From the NCBI GenBank assembly GCA_002473385.1, contig DKTR01000020.1:1-35628 (forward strand): a DNA stretch of 35,628 nucleotides. Direction: 5' to 3'. The position numbers were made by a program, and so were the translations under genes. Every line of letters begins with the position of its first letter. The first letter of the stretch is position 1. The notes under the pieces were generated by a model. The model had not been told where the DNA came from, ran no database searches, and was given only the letters and a program-made list of their open reading frames with translations. Of the stretch, positions 23,228 to 32,362 are shown one piece after another. The DNA comes from Lachnospiraceae bacterium UBA7225 (GTDB lineage: Bacteria > Bacillota > Clostridia > Lachnospirales > Lachnospiraceae).

Positions 23228-23251
23228 AGCTACCCCTGTCTTGTAAGTCAT

Positions 23252-24271
23252 TTAAATAGTCGTTCCGGTCAGATCTTTCAGTGAAAATGTACACTGTGAA
23301 AGCTCAGGATGATTCATGATCATTTGTATTCCGCGCAGCGTAGTAAGCCCCGGCTCACGCACCATGGCGATCGGTATGCCAAGCTCCCGGCGCATGTAGT
23401 CGGACAGATTCGGAATCAGCGAGGTGCCGCCGGTAAGGCACAGACCTGCCTCCAGAATGTCGCGGTGAAACTGCGGCGGAAGCCGGTCGATAATCCCGCG
23501 CAGCTCGGCAGCAATTGTTTCGACCGTACCTGCAATCGCGAGACTGACTGCCATGGAAGTAATCTCTGCATTGACAGGGAGTCCCGAAATGGTACTGATA
23601 CCGAACACAGTAAGGGAATCAGCAGGACCGTCGATCATATAGGAAAGGCGGTTTTTAAGAACCGCTGCTGTTTTCATGCCGATATTCAGATGAAACATCC
23701 GCCGCACCATGGTGACAATGTCTTCGTCCAGCTTATATCCGCCAAGCTGCAGTGTTTTGCTCAAAAGAATTTTTCCGCCTGCCGCGACGGAAATCTCCGT
23801 GGTACCTGCCCCGATGTTGACAAGCATGCTTGCCCGCGGCGATTCCATGGAAACTCCGACCCCGATGGTATCGGCGATGCCTTTGTCTACCAGGAAAATT
23901 CTGCCTGCCTGGACGGTGCCGGAAAGTACATTGTAATACGTCCGCTTTTCAACCGCCGAGATATCCCGCGGGACAGCAATATATATAGCAGGACGGCCGG
24001 ACAGCAGATGACGGCTGCGCCGGATAAGGCTGGAAAGCACCAGCTCTGCGTTCTTCTGCTGTGCGATTACCCCGTGGATCATCGGGCACTCAGTTTTGAC
24101 GTTCACCGGTGTTTTTTCGTACATATCGTATGCGGCATCTCCGATAGCGATCACCCTGCTCCCGCGAATCGCGATCATATTTTTTTCACAAACGGTGATG
24201 CGGTTTTTACGGTCACTGATTTTGATCGTATCTGTGCCAAGATCAATCCCAAGTGCATTGTGCAATAACAT
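23252..24271 (-). CDS. mreB: MreB-family actin homologue, divergent ATPase site
   Basis: The 339-residue actin-fold protein has phosphate loop 1 as ALGIDLGTDTIKI and the later signatures IHGVIAQQKNAELVL, IAVPRDISAVEKRT and LCLTGGTSLIPNL. By order of genes (radC-mreB-mreC-mreD) it is MreB, which forms membrane filaments guiding wall synthesis. Key ATPase positions are altered. The canonical IEEPMAAAIGAG reads VDKGIADTIGVG (the catalytic Glu is Lys130), and VVDIGGGTTE reads LVNIGAGTTE (Asp to Asn152). The conserved GGGA of the last loop is GGTS. It may bind but not hydrolyse ATP normally. A second, canonical MreB/Mbl elsewhere in the genome would be worth seeking. Confidence 0.88.
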   Translation of the reverse strand: MLLHNALGIDLGTDTIKISDRKNRITVCEKNMIAIRGSRVIAIGDAAYDMYEKTPVNVKTECPMIHGVIAQQKNAELVLSSLIRRSRHLLSGRPAIYIAVPRDISAVEKRTYYNVLSGTVQAGRIFLVDKGIADTIGVGVSMESPRASMLVNIGAGTTEISVAAGGKILLSKTLQLGGYKLDEDIVTMVRRMFHLNIGMKTAAVLKNRLSYMIDGPADSLTVFGISTISGLPVNAEITSMAVSLAIAGTVETIAAELRGIIDRLPPQFHRDILEAGLCLTGGTSLIPNLSDYMRRELGIPIAMVREPGLTTLRGIQMIMNHPELSQCTFSLKDLTGTTI

Positions 24272-24288
24272 GATTCATCCCTCGTAAA

Positions 24289-24984
24289 TTATTTAATAAT
24301 CCCCTCTTCCCGAAAACTAAAATAACATCTGTCTCCGAGAATAATATGATCCATCAGCGGAATCTCAAGAAGCTTTCCAGATTCACGCACACGCATAGTC
24401 AAAAGCCGGTCCTCCGGGCTGGGCTGCGGATCGCCGCTTGGATGATTATGCAATAAAATTACATAAACTGCATGGCATTCCAGTGCCTCCAGAAAAATCT
24501 CACGCGGTGAGACGCAGGACTGGCTGACGGTGCCCATGGATATTGTTTTTTCACTGAGCAGCTTTCCCCTGGTGTCGAAGCTCAGAAGGAAGACCCGTTC
24601 CTGATCCAGATGCCGGAAATCTTCCATATAATATTCGGCAATCGCCTGTGCACTTGTAAATGTGTTCCCCTCTGCGGCGGCTGCCTTTGCGATACGGCGC
24701 GAAAGCTCCGTAATACACTGGATCTGAACTGCCTTCACCTTGCCGATTCCCCGGATGCTGCACAGCCCGGAGGCAGAAAGATGATACAAACCGAGAAGAC
24801 CCGGCTGTGTTTTGGAGCAGTTTAAAATTTTCTTTGCCAGTTCGATACTCGTTGTCCCCTTTGCGCCTGTACGCAGGATTACTGCAAGCAGCTCTGCATC
24901 CGTCAGTACGCCTGCCCCGGATTTCAGACATTTCTCATAAGGACGTTCGTCGTCCGGCATCTGTTTCATTGTAATATGGTTCAT
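24289..24984 (-). CDS. radC: RadC family JAB-domain protein
   Basis: The protein of 231 residues starts as MNHITMKQMPDDERPYEKC. It has a helix-hairpin-helix-like region (LTDAELLAVILRTG, GLCSIRGIGKVKAVQI). A JAMM/MPN domain follows with the metal motif HNHPSGDPQPSPED (His, His, Asp) and the terminal LLEIPLMDHIILGD. RadC was named for DNA repair but its biochemical activity is unclear. The start at 24984 is chosen from the family pattern; a TTG at 25035 would add 17 atypical residues. The radC-mreB adjacency is common in Firmicutes. Confidence 0.93.
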   Translation of the reverse strand: MNHITMKQMPDDERPYEKCLKSGAGVLTDAELLAVILRTGAKGTTSIELAKKILNCSKTQPGLLGLYHLSASGLCSIRGIGKVKAVQIQCITELSRRIAKAAAAEGNTFTSAQAIAEYYMEDFRHLDQERVFLLSFDTRGKLLSEKTISMGTVSQSCVSPREIFLEALECHAVYVILLHNHPSGDPQPSPEDRLLTMRVRESGKLLEIPLMDHIILGDRCYFSFREEGIIK

Positions 24985-25071
24985 GGCAAACTGCGGTTCT
25001 TTCCCGGCAGGAAAACAAACTATGCCTTGTAACAATCAATCATAGCACATTTTTTGCAAAAAGTATATATG

Positions 25072-26727
25072 TCATTTGCTTAAATCTTTATGATGCGGCA
25101 ATACCTGGTAACAGGGCAGCCTGGCTGAACTGTTACAATACCTGCGTATAATTGCTTCTGCACATTTCATGCCGTCCATCGCAGCGGAAGTGATACCGCC
25201 CGCATAGCCGGCACCCTCTCCACAGGGATATAGTCCGTGCACACCGGGTGAGGTGAAATCGTCACCGCGCAGAATCCGCACCGGGGAAGAGGTACGGCTC
25301 TCCACACCGGAGAACAGGGCATCCCCGCGTGCAAAGCCATGGATTTTGTGGTCAAACAACAGAACGCCCTCCTCAAGGGAATCCGCCAGAAACGCGGGCA
25401 GTCCTGCGCGCAGATCAGCGAGCGCATATGCACCCATGGCAGAAGGCGTTACATCGCCAAAGCCGCTGCTCTTCTGATGATTCTGAAAATCCGCAAAAAG
25501 CTGTACGGGGATTTTCCCGCCGCCCGCACGGTATGCCATGCGCTCCAGGCTCCGCTGGAACTGTACACCGCCGAGAACTCCCTTTTCCGGGTAGTCCTCC
25601 GGCGTAACAGTGACAACGATCGCGCTGTTAGCATTTTTGCCGCTGCGCGCGCAGTAGCTCATGCCATTGACGGCGAGCGCTTCTTTTTCTGAGGAGGCAT
25701 TGACGACATAGCCGCCCGGACACATGCAGAAGGAGTAGATGCCTCTGCCGTTTTTCAGCTTTCCGGTAAGCTTATAATCGGCGGCGGGAAGCTGCTGCGG
25801 GTATCCGGCGCCATATTGGGAAATGTTAATCATCTCCTGAGGATGTTCGATACGCAGTCCGACGGCGAATGCTTTTGCCTGCATGGGAACCTGCTTCTGC
25901 TCCAGTATCGCAAAGGTATCCCTGGCGCTGTGCCCGATGGCGAGAACGCACACCCTGCAATCCAGTTTTTCGTTCCCGTTGACCGTGATGCCGGTGAGCT
26001 TTCCGTCCTTTGTGGAAAAACCGGTAAGCTGCTGCCCAAAACGGATTTCTCCGCCCAGCGCTTCGATTTCCCGGCGGATATTTTTTACAACGGTGCGCAG
26101 TACATCAGTACCGATGTGAGGCTTATTTACAAAAAGGATATCCTGGCTGGCACCTGCCTTTACAAAGGTTTCCAGAACAAAATGGTTTCTGCCCGCATGA
26201 TCCTTTACCAGCGTGTTTAACTTGCCGTCTGAGAAGGTTCCGGCACCGCCCTCTCCGAACTGGACGTTCGACTGCTCCCTGAAAGCTCCGGTTGTCCAGA
26301 AGGCTTCTACGGTTTTTGTGCGGTGATCCACGTCCTCGCCGCGCTCCAGAATCAACGGGCGGTAACCGCATCTTGCCAGCAGCAGTCCGCAAAAAAGCCC
26401 GGCAGGTCCGCAGCCCACGATTACAGGACGCCCGGCAAGGGTTTCGCTTCCTGGAACCGGATACTGGTAAACGACCTCCTCCGCCAGAGAAATATCGGCG
26501 CTCTTTTGTTTCCGCAGAAGCACGCGGCTATCCATTGCCGTCTCGACATCCACGGTAAAAATATAGCGGATATCCGGCTTCTTCCGGGCGTCTATGGAAC
26601 GCTTGCGGATTGTAACAGACCGGATCTGCGACGCGGGGATGCGCAGCACCTTTGCAGCTTCCTGTTTTAATTCCTGCTTTGTGCAGGTCACCGGGAGCTT
26701 TATCTGTGAAATACGAATTTTACGCAT
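25072..26727 (-). CDS. FAD-dependent dehydrogenase, COG2509-like
   Basis: The protein of 551 residues (ATG 26727 after AGAAAGGAAC) begins with a ~90-residue ferredoxin-like N-terminal domain (MRKIRISQIKLPV, RKRSIDARKKPDIRYIFTVDVE). It then has a dinucleotide-binding fold PVIVGCGPAGLFCGLLLARCGYRPLILERGEDVDHR. Further seen: VQFGEGGAGTFSDGKLNTLV, FCMCPGGYVVNASSE and the C-terminal FAD loop GLYPCGEGAGYAGGITSAAMDGMKCAEAI. The wording matches a widespread uncharacterised oxidoreductase family (COG2509) whose substrate is unknown. A longer frame to 26904 is discarded since it runs inside the upstream gene. It overlaps the HI0933-like gene by 8 bases. Confidence 0.85.
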   Translation of the reverse strand: MRKIRISQIKLPVTCTKQELKQEAAKVLRIPASQIRSVTIRKRSIDARKKPDIRYIFTVDVETAMDSRVLLRKQKSADISLAEEVVYQYPVPGSETLAGRPVIVGCGPAGLFCGLLLARCGYRPLILERGEDVDHRTKTVEAFWTTGAFREQSNVQFGEGGAGTFSDGKLNTLVKDHAGRNHFVLETFVKAGASQDILFVNKPHIGTDVLRTVVKNIRREIEALGGEIRFGQQLTGFSTKDGKLTGITVNGNEKLDCRVCVLAIGHSARDTFAILEQKQVPMQAKAFAVGLRIEHPQEMINISQYGAGYPQQLPAADYKLTGKLKNGRGIYSFCMCPGGYVVNASSEKEALAVNGMSYCARSGKNANSAIVVTVTPEDYPEKGVLGGVQFQRSLERMAYRAGGGKIPVQLFADFQNHQKSSGFGDVTPSAMGAYALADLRAGLPAFLADSLEEGVLLFDHKIHGFARGDALFSGVESRTSSPVRILRGDDFTSPGVHGLYPCGEGAGYAGGITSAAMDGMKCAEAIIRRYCNSSARLPCYQVLPHHKDLSK

Positions 26728-28036
26728 GGTATGTTCCTTTCTGATGACGATTGACAGGAAAGCCGTCTGCATCAACGGCGGGACTGCCGGTATGCCTGTC
26801 CGGCAGAGCTGATCTCGTGGAAGAGAATTTCTGCCCGGCTGCCCTGCCCGCTGTAAATCCGCTCGCCCATGCCCACTGAAGGTTGTAACCGCCGCAGGCG
26901 CCATCCACGTCCAACAGTTCCCCTGTAAGGTAAAGTCCGGGCATTTTTAATGATTCCAGTGTCTGCGGATGTACCTCGGTATGACGCACGCCGCCCTGGC
27001 AGACCTGTGCCTGCTCAAAAGATCTGCAGCCCGACACAGTGAGTGTGAGCTGCTTGATTTCTCCGACCAGCCGCCGCAGTGTGGCGTCACTTAAACCTTC
27101 TGCCTTTGTAAGCGGGGAGATCCCTGCCGCCTGTAAAAGAGGTGCGGCGGCTTTCTTTGCAAGCACGCCGGCAAGCAGGTTTTCGGCACTGCGTCCATCC
27201 TGCAGATCCCTTAACTTTGACAGATGTGCCAAAAGCTCACCAGCGGAAAAAGCCGGAAGCAGATCAAGCTGTACCGGGACAAAAGACGTATGTGCTGCGA
27301 GAGCACATACGGCATAGCGGCTGAGCTGAAAAACAACAATACCGGAGATGCCGGTGTCAGTCCATTGCAGTTCCCCTGTTTCTGTATGTCCTTCCAGTGA
27401 AATGGCTGCCTGCATCCGCAGTCCGGAGAGTTTTCTGGTCCAGCCCTCGCGGATTTTCAGGGGGACAAGCGCTTCACGCGGTGTGACAAGTGTATGCCCG
27501 CAGCCCTCTGCGAGCGCATATCCGCTTCCGTCGGAGCCGGTGGCAGATGCCGCTCTGGACCCGGCAGATAAAATCACGGCATCTGCCTCATACTTCCATC
27601 CAGAGGTCTGTACACAGAAAAGAAAACGGTCTTTTTTTGTGATGGCAGTGACCTTTTCTGTGCACTTTAATTTAACACCCAGGCGCTTCAGCTCCAGCAG
27701 TAATACCTCCAGCACGGAGGATGCCTGCCCGGTCGCGGGATAGACGTATCCGTCACGCGCGCAGGTAAGCAGCCCGATTTCCCGGAAAAATGCCAATGTC
27801 TTATCGACCGGGAACTGCTGCAGGATTCCCTGGATAAAAGCAGCATCCGCTCCCCTGTAGCAGTCAGGCTCCTGTCGCAGATTTGTGAGATTGCAGCGGC
27901 CGCTCCCGGTGATGAGAAGCTTCTTCCCCGGTTTTTCCATCCCTTCTAAAATGGTAACCGAAGCCCCCTGGCGTGCCGCAGCGATTGCGGCAAGCATCCC
28001 GGAGGCTCCGGCGCCAATCACGATTATTTTTTTCAT
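26720..28036 (-). CDS. HI0933-like FAD-dependent oxidoreductase (BaiN/RdsA family)
   Basis: The 438-residue flavoprotein shows IIVIGAGASGMLAAIAAARQG at the start, then EKPGKKLLITGSGRCNLTN (the family signature). Mid-protein it has AVILSAGSRAASATGSDGSGYALAEGCGH, and at the end GLYLTGELLDVDGACGGYNLQWAWASGFTAGRAAG. Homologues (YhiN, BaiN) are flavin enzymes of unproven or varied role. Despite the BaiN label on some relatives, no bai genes are present, so bile-acid activity should not be assumed. ATG 28036 overlaps the stop of the PLP enzyme gene (ATGA type), and its end overlaps the next flavoprotein gene. Confidence 0.9.
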   Translation of the reverse strand: MKKIIVIGAGASGMLAAIAAARQGASVTILEGMEKPGKKLLITGSGRCNLTNLRQEPDCYRGADAAFIQGILQQFPVDKTLAFFREIGLLTCARDGYVYPATGQASSVLEVLLLELKRLGVKLKCTEKVTAITKKDRFLFCVQTSGWKYEADAVILSAGSRAASATGSDGSGYALAEGCGHTLVTPREALVPLKIREGWTRKLSGLRMQAAISLEGHTETGELQWTDTGISGIVVFQLSRYAVCALAAHTSFVPVQLDLLPAFSAGELLAHLSKLRDLQDGRSAENLLAGVLAKKAAAPLLQAAGISPLTKAEGLSDATLRRLVGEIKQLTLTVSGCRSFEQAQVCQGGVRHTEVHPQTLESLKMPGLYLTGELLDVDGACGGYNLQWAWASGFTAGRAAGQKFSSTRSALPDRHTGSPAVDADGFPVNRHQKGTYHA

Positions 28037-29331
28037 AGCTCCTCCAGAGAAACAATTCCCTTTTCTGCCAGGCGCTGCAGAGAACGCAGAATGCCGAGTT
28101 TTGCATGCTCCCAGGTAAGACCGCCCTGGAAATACGCAGCATAAGGAGGCTTTAAAGGTCCGTCTGCACTCAGCTCAATGGAAGAACCCTGGATAAAGGC
28201 ACCTGCTGCCATGATGACATCGCTGTCGTATCCCGGCATTGCCCACGGCTCAGGTGTTACATAGCTGTCCACGGGAGCGGCAGCCTGAATACCTTCGCAA
28301 AAAGCAATCAGTCCTTCCGGTGTGCCAAATTCTACCGCCTGGATGATATCATGGCGCTCCTCTGTGCCGTCCGGTACTACCTTAAAGCCAAGACGTTCAT
28401 AGATATTGGCAGCGAAGATAGCGCCTTTCAGCGCACCTGCCACCACGGTCGGCGCTAAAAACAGCCCCTGGAAAAAATCGCGGTTTACACCAAGCGAAGC
28501 ACCCACCTCCCGACCGAGACCGGGGGAGGTTAAACGGTAGGCAGCATTTTCAATGCACTGACGGGTTCCGGCAATGTAGCCGCCGATCGGTGCCAGACCG
28601 CCTCCCGGATTTTTAATCAGAGAGCCGACCACCATATCTGCACCAAAATCGCTCGGCTCCTGGCGCTCTACAAATTCTCCGTAGCAATTATCTACAAGAA
28701 TCAAAATATCGGAGCGGATGTCTTTTATAAAGCGAATCGCCTCTGCAATCGCCTGTACAGAAAGGGTCGGGCGTGTCTGGTAACCTTTAGAGCGCTGGAT
28801 TTCCACAAGCCTTGTCTCTGGCCGGATCGCTGCCCGGATGCCCGGAAAATCAAAGCTTCCGTCCGCGAGCAGATCCACCTGGCGGTAACTTACGCCGTAT
28901 TCCGCCAGAGAACCTCTGGAGGGACGGATACCGATGACTTCCTCCAGGGTATCATAGGGCTTGCCGGAAACAGACAGCAGTTCGTCTCCGGGACGCAGAT
29001 TTCCGGCAAGGGCCACAGCAAGAGCGTGTGTCCCGCAGGTGATCTGCGCGCGCACAAGTGCTGCCTCTGTGTGGAACACATTGGCGTAAACCTCCTCCAG
29101 CGTATCACGCCCGATATCATCATAGCCATAGCCGGTACCGGACTGAAAACACTCCGCGCTCACACGGCATTTCTGCATGGCGCGGATCACCTTTAGCTGA
29201 TTGTATTCTGCGTTTTTCTGTATTTCGGCAAAGCGAGGCAGCAGCTTCTGCTCAATTTCCTGCCCGAAGGCGAGCACCCTGCTGCTGATTCCAAGCTCCG
29301 CATACATTTCTTCTATTGCAATTTGTGACAT
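28033..29331 (-). CDS. Methionine gamma-lyase family PLP protein (YnbB-like)
   Basis: The 432-residue fold-type I PLP enzyme matches the family once called aluminium-resistance protein. Seen: GYGYDDIGRDTLEEVYANVFHTEAALVRAQITCGTHALAVAL, LLSVSGKPYDTLEEVIG, ILVDNCYGEFVE (Asp binding the pyridine nitrogen), VVGSLIKNPGGGLAPIGGYIAG (Schiff-base Lys) and PEPWAMPGYDSDVIMAAGAFIQGSSIELSADGPLKPPYAAYFQGGLT. B. subtilis ynbB lies near miaA/hfq, and the same adjacency to miaA occurs here, without hfq. The substrate is unproven. The start overlaps the miaA end by 19 bases. Confidence 0.88.
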   Translation of the reverse strand: MSQIAIEEMYAELGISSRVLAFGQEIEQKLLPRFAEIQKNAEYNQLKVIRAMQKCRVSAECFQSGTGYGYDDIGRDTLEEVYANVFHTEAALVRAQITCGTHALAVALAGNLRPGDELLSVSGKPYDTLEEVIGIRPSRGSLAEYGVSYRQVDLLADGSFDFPGIRAAIRPETRLVEIQRSKGYQTRPTLSVQAIAEAIRFIKDIRSDILILVDNCYGEFVERQEPSDFGADMVVGSLIKNPGGGLAPIGGYIAGTRQCIENAAYRLTSPGLGREVGASLGVNRDFFQGLFLAPTVVAGALKGAIFAANIYERLGFKVVPDGTEERHDIIQAVEFGTPEGLIAFCEGIQAAAPVDSYVTPEPWAMPGYDSDVIMAAGAFIQGSSIELSADGPLKPPYAAYFQGGLTWEHAKLGILRSLQRLAEKGIVSLEEL

Positions 29332-30278
29332 AATGTAATTCCTCTCTGATGTTCTATAATATCCAGCATATAAGCAAGTATTTCTTCACTTCCACTAAAA
29401 TTCTCTTTCTGAAGCCAGATAACGTCCCGCTCCCGTCTGAACCAGGTGATCTGACGCTTTGCAAAGTGACGCGTGTCACGCTTCAGACGATAAACCGCTT
29501 CTTCATAGGTGCAGTTTCCATCCAGATAATCCAGCATCTCTTTATAGCCAAGTCCCTGCATGGAAACCATGCCGGATGTGCAGCCGCGTGCTTTCAGAGT
29601 GCGCACCTCATCCAGCAGCCCGGATTCCAGCATCCGGTCGACGCGCTGCCCGATCCTCTCATAGAGTACCTGCCGGTTCTCGTTCAGTACAAAATAAGCG
29701 GCATTGTAGGGGGATTCCTTCCGGCGCTGCTCCTCGTTATGCGCGGAGATAGGCGTTTTGCTTTCATGATAAAATTCCAGGGCGCGGATGACACGCTTTA
29801 CATTATTTGCATGGATTTCCTGCGCTGCCTTTTTATCCACAGCGGCAAGCAGATCATGCAGGTAAGCGTTTCCCTTTTCTCTGGCAAGCTGCTCCAGCCG
29901 GCTGCGGTAGCTGCTGTCTCCGTCATTTTGGGTAAAGTCGATATCGTAAAGCACCGCCTGGATGTAAAAGCCGGTGCCGCCGACCAGAATGGGAATTTTG
30001 CCTTTTTCATAAATCCGGTCCATATATTTTTTTGCCAGCTCCTGGAAACGGACGACATGAAATTCCTCCTCCGGCTCCAGCTCATCAATCAGATAATGTG
30101 CAACGTCCGACATTTCTTCGCGGGTAATTTTTGCCGAGCCGATATCCATTCCTCTGTATACCTGCATGGAATCGGCTGAAATAATCTCACCGCCGACCGC
30201 CTTTGCCAGCGCAATAGACAGCGCCGTCTTGCCGACAGCGGTCGGACCGGTGAGAATCAGTAACGGTTTTTTTGTCAT
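29313..30278 (-). CDS. miaA: tRNA dimethylallyltransferase
   Basis: The protein of 321 residues starts at ATG 30278 (MTKKPLLILTGPTAVGKTALS), one base after mutL ends. It has the P-loop GPTAVGKT, then EIISADSMQVYRGMDIGSAKI, VAHYLIDELEPEEEFHV, PILVGGTGFYIQAVLYDID, and the DTRHFAKRQITWFRRERDVIWL C-terminal tRNA-binding motif. It adds a dimethylallyl group to A37 of tRNAs reading U-starting codons. The partner enzyme MiaB, which methylthiolates the product, is encoded four genes upstream in the same unit. The 36-residue longer frame is inside mutL and rejected. Confidence 0.96.
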   Translation of the reverse strand: MTKKPLLILTGPTAVGKTALSIALAKAVGGEIISADSMQVYRGMDIGSAKITREEMSDVAHYLIDELEPEEEFHVVRFQELAKKYMDRIYEKGKIPILVGGTGFYIQAVLYDIDFTQNDGDSSYRSRLEQLAREKGNAYLHDLLAAVDKKAAQEIHANNVKRVIRALEFYHESKTPISAHNEEQRRKESPYNAAYFVLNENRQVLYERIGQRVDRMLESGLLDEVRTLKARGCTSGMVSMQGLGYKEMLDYLDGNCTYEEAVYRLKRDTRHFAKRQITWFRRERDVIWLQKENFSGSEEILAYMLDIIEHQRGITLCHKLQ

Positions 30279-30279
30279 A

Positions 30280-32346
30280 TCAAACAATCCTTTTAAACTT
30301 GCGCTCCAGATCAGATTTCGACATGGAGATGATGGTCGGTCTGCCGTGCGGGCAGTTGTAGGGGTTGTCCAGGGTAAGAAGCTCATCGATCAGCGCGTGG
30401 ATTTCTGCGGTTGACAGGCGGGAATTTCCCTTTACTGCCGCCTTGCAGGACATTGTTGCGATTTTATCATCAATCGTCTCAACGTCAAGAGCATCTGTCT
30501 GCGAAGAAAGCCCATCCAGTATTTCCAGGAACAGCTCCCGGTCGGCAAGCCCGAACAGGTTGTCCGGAACGGCACGCAGGGCGTATTCCCGTCCGCCGAA
30601 TTCTTCGATCTCAAATCCGATTTCACAGAAGCGTTCCCGGTATTTTTCCAGCAGCGCCGCTTCTGCCATATTGAGAGTCAGGATAATCGGCGGATTTAAA
30701 TTCTGGGAAGTGAATTCCCGCTTCTCCATGGATTTTTTCATACGCTCATACAGAACCTTTTCGTGCGCTGCGTGCTGGTCGATCAGAAACATTTTGTCCT
30801 GGAACTGCACGATCCAGTAAGTGTCAAATACCTGTCCAATGATGCGGTGTTCTTTTACATGCTCCTTCGAAAGCAGCTTATCCTCAAAGAGGCTCATCTG
30901 TTCACCCTTCAGACCGGTGGAGGCGGTCATTGTCTGTACAGCACTCTGCGGAGCAGACACATCCGGCTGCAGGTTAAGCGCTCTCTCCCACTCGGGAGCT
31001 TCTTCCTGAACAGACGATGCCGGGATTGCCGGAGCCGGTGTCAGATTCCGCCGTACAGAGACCTGCGGCGGCACAAGCTTTGGAATCGTGCGCTCTGTCT
31101 GCGCCGCCGTCGCATTGTCCGCTGCCGGAGCTGTCATGTAGGAAGGGCGTTCGCGTACCTGGGATACAGGGGGCACGCGGGAAGCCTGCTGTATGCCGTC
31201 TGTCATTTGTTCTGCCGGCTGCTGCACCCGGGTGCTTAGCGGTGCCTGTTCCAGGCTGCGCCGCACCGCCTCGAACGGTTCCGGTGCGGGAGCTCTGCCC
31301 TTTTGCTCATCCTTTTTCTGCGGCTCGTCTTTTCCGATACCTACCTGCACGATCATTTCCCGATGGGAAAGCGCACTGTGTACGGCATCGTAGACAAGCT
31401 GGTACATATGCTCGTTCTCTGCGAAACGCAGTTCCATTTTAGCCGGATGTACATTGACATCCAGAAGCGCTCCGTCAATAGTAAAATGCAGCACTGTGAA
31501 CGGATATTTATGCTTCATCATAAACGTATGATAGGCGTCCTCAATAGCTTTTGCAATAATATTGCTGCGTATATAACGTCCGTTTACAAAATAATTTTCG
31601 AAGTTACGGTTGCCCCTTGAGACCACCGGCTTTCCGATAAAGCCCTTTATGCAGACAGAATCATTGCCAGCGGCGACCTCAATCAGATTTGCCGCGATAT
31701 CACGCCCGTAAATATGGTAAATGATATCCTTTAACTGATGATTTCCGGAGGTGTGCAGCTTTGTCTGATTATTGGAAATAAACTTAAAGGAAACCTCCGG
31801 GTGCGAAAGTGCGATATGCTCCACTATGTCACTGATATAGCCTGCCTCGGTCTGTGCCGTTTTCAGAAATTTTTTCCGCGCCGGAGTGTTAAAAAATATA
31901 TTGCGCACCAGAAAGGTTGTTCCGTCCGGGGCACCGATCTCTTCCAGGCTCTTTTCTTTTCCGCCCTCGATTAGATAGCGTACGCCGGTCAGACTATCCG
32001 CCGTCTTTGTGATCAGCTCCACCTGGCAGACCGCTGCGATACTGGAGAGCGCCTCACCGCGAAAGCCCAGAGAGGTCACGTCCAGAAGATCGTCCACCTT
32101 GCGGATTTTGCTGGTTGCATGGCGCAGAAAAGCAACCGGCACCTGCTTTGCTTCGATGCCGGAGCCGTTGTCTGTAATACGGATAAAGGAAATGCCGCCG
32201 TCCTTAATCTCCACCGTGACAGCATTTGCGCCGGCATCGATAGCATTCTCCACCAGCTCCTTTACGATGGAAGCCGGACGCTCGATTACCTCTCCGGCTG
32301 CTATTTTATCAATTGTCTGCTCATCGAGCACAGCAATTTCTCTCAT
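30280..32346 (-). CDS. mutL: DNA mismatch repair protein MutL
   Basis: The 688-residue protein has the GHKL ATPase domain (VIERPASIVKELVENAIDAGA, ITDNGSGI, LRHATSKI, LGFRGEALSSIA). A long Pro/Ala/Gln-rich linker (about 350-490) and the C-terminal endonuclease domain follow. The endonuclease motif DQHAAHE, the zinc motif around SCKAAVKGN and CPHGRPT are present, as expected for a nicking MutL of bacteria without MutH. It acts after MutS. The start ATG 32346 lies 16 bases after mutS ends. Confidence 0.96.
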   Translation of the reverse strand: MREIAVLDEQTIDKIAAGEVIERPASIVKELVENAIDAGANAVTVEIKDGGISFIRITDNGSGIEAKQVPVAFLRHATSKIRKVDDLLDVTSLGFRGEALSSIAAVCQVELITKTADSLTGVRYLIEGGKEKSLEEIGAPDGTTFLVRNIFFNTPARKKFLKTAQTEAGYISDIVEHIALSHPEVSFKFISNNQTKLHTSGNHQLKDIIYHIYGRDIAANLIEVAAGNDSVCIKGFIGKPVVSRGNRNFENYFVNGRYIRSNIIAKAIEDAYHTFMMKHKYPFTVLHFTIDGALLDVNVHPAKMELRFAENEHMYQLVYDAVHSALSHREMIVQVGIGKDEPQKKDEQKGRAPAPEPFEAVRRSLEQAPLSTRVQQPAEQMTDGIQQASRVPPVSQVRERPSYMTAPAADNATAAQTERTIPKLVPPQVSVRRNLTPAPAIPASSVQEEAPEWERALNLQPDVSAPQSAVQTMTASTGLKGEQMSLFEDKLLSKEHVKEHRIIGQVFDTYWIVQFQDKMFLIDQHAAHEKVLYERMKKSMEKREFTSQNLNPPIILTLNMAEAALLEKYRERFCEIGFEIEEFGGREYALRAVPDNLFGLADRELFLEILDGLSSQTDALDVETIDDKIATMSCKAAVKGNSRLSTAEIHALIDELLTLDNPYNCPHGRPTIISMSKSDLERKFKRIV

Positions 32347-32362
32347 ATCTCATGCTCCATTT

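Noticed and set aside
23309..24268. Long open frame of 319 codons on the plus strand
   Set aside because: It is the antisense shadow of mreB, which has clear actin-family motifs; the shadow peptide is Cys/His/Arg-rich without recognisable domains or ribosome site.
26720..28036. Bile-acid enzyme BaiN
   Set aside because: The family resemblance is real, but there is no bai operon and the family is broad, so the specific role is not supported.
29349..30179. 276-codon plus-strand frame
   Set aside because: Antisense to miaA; composition reflects the reverse complement of a real coding sequence.
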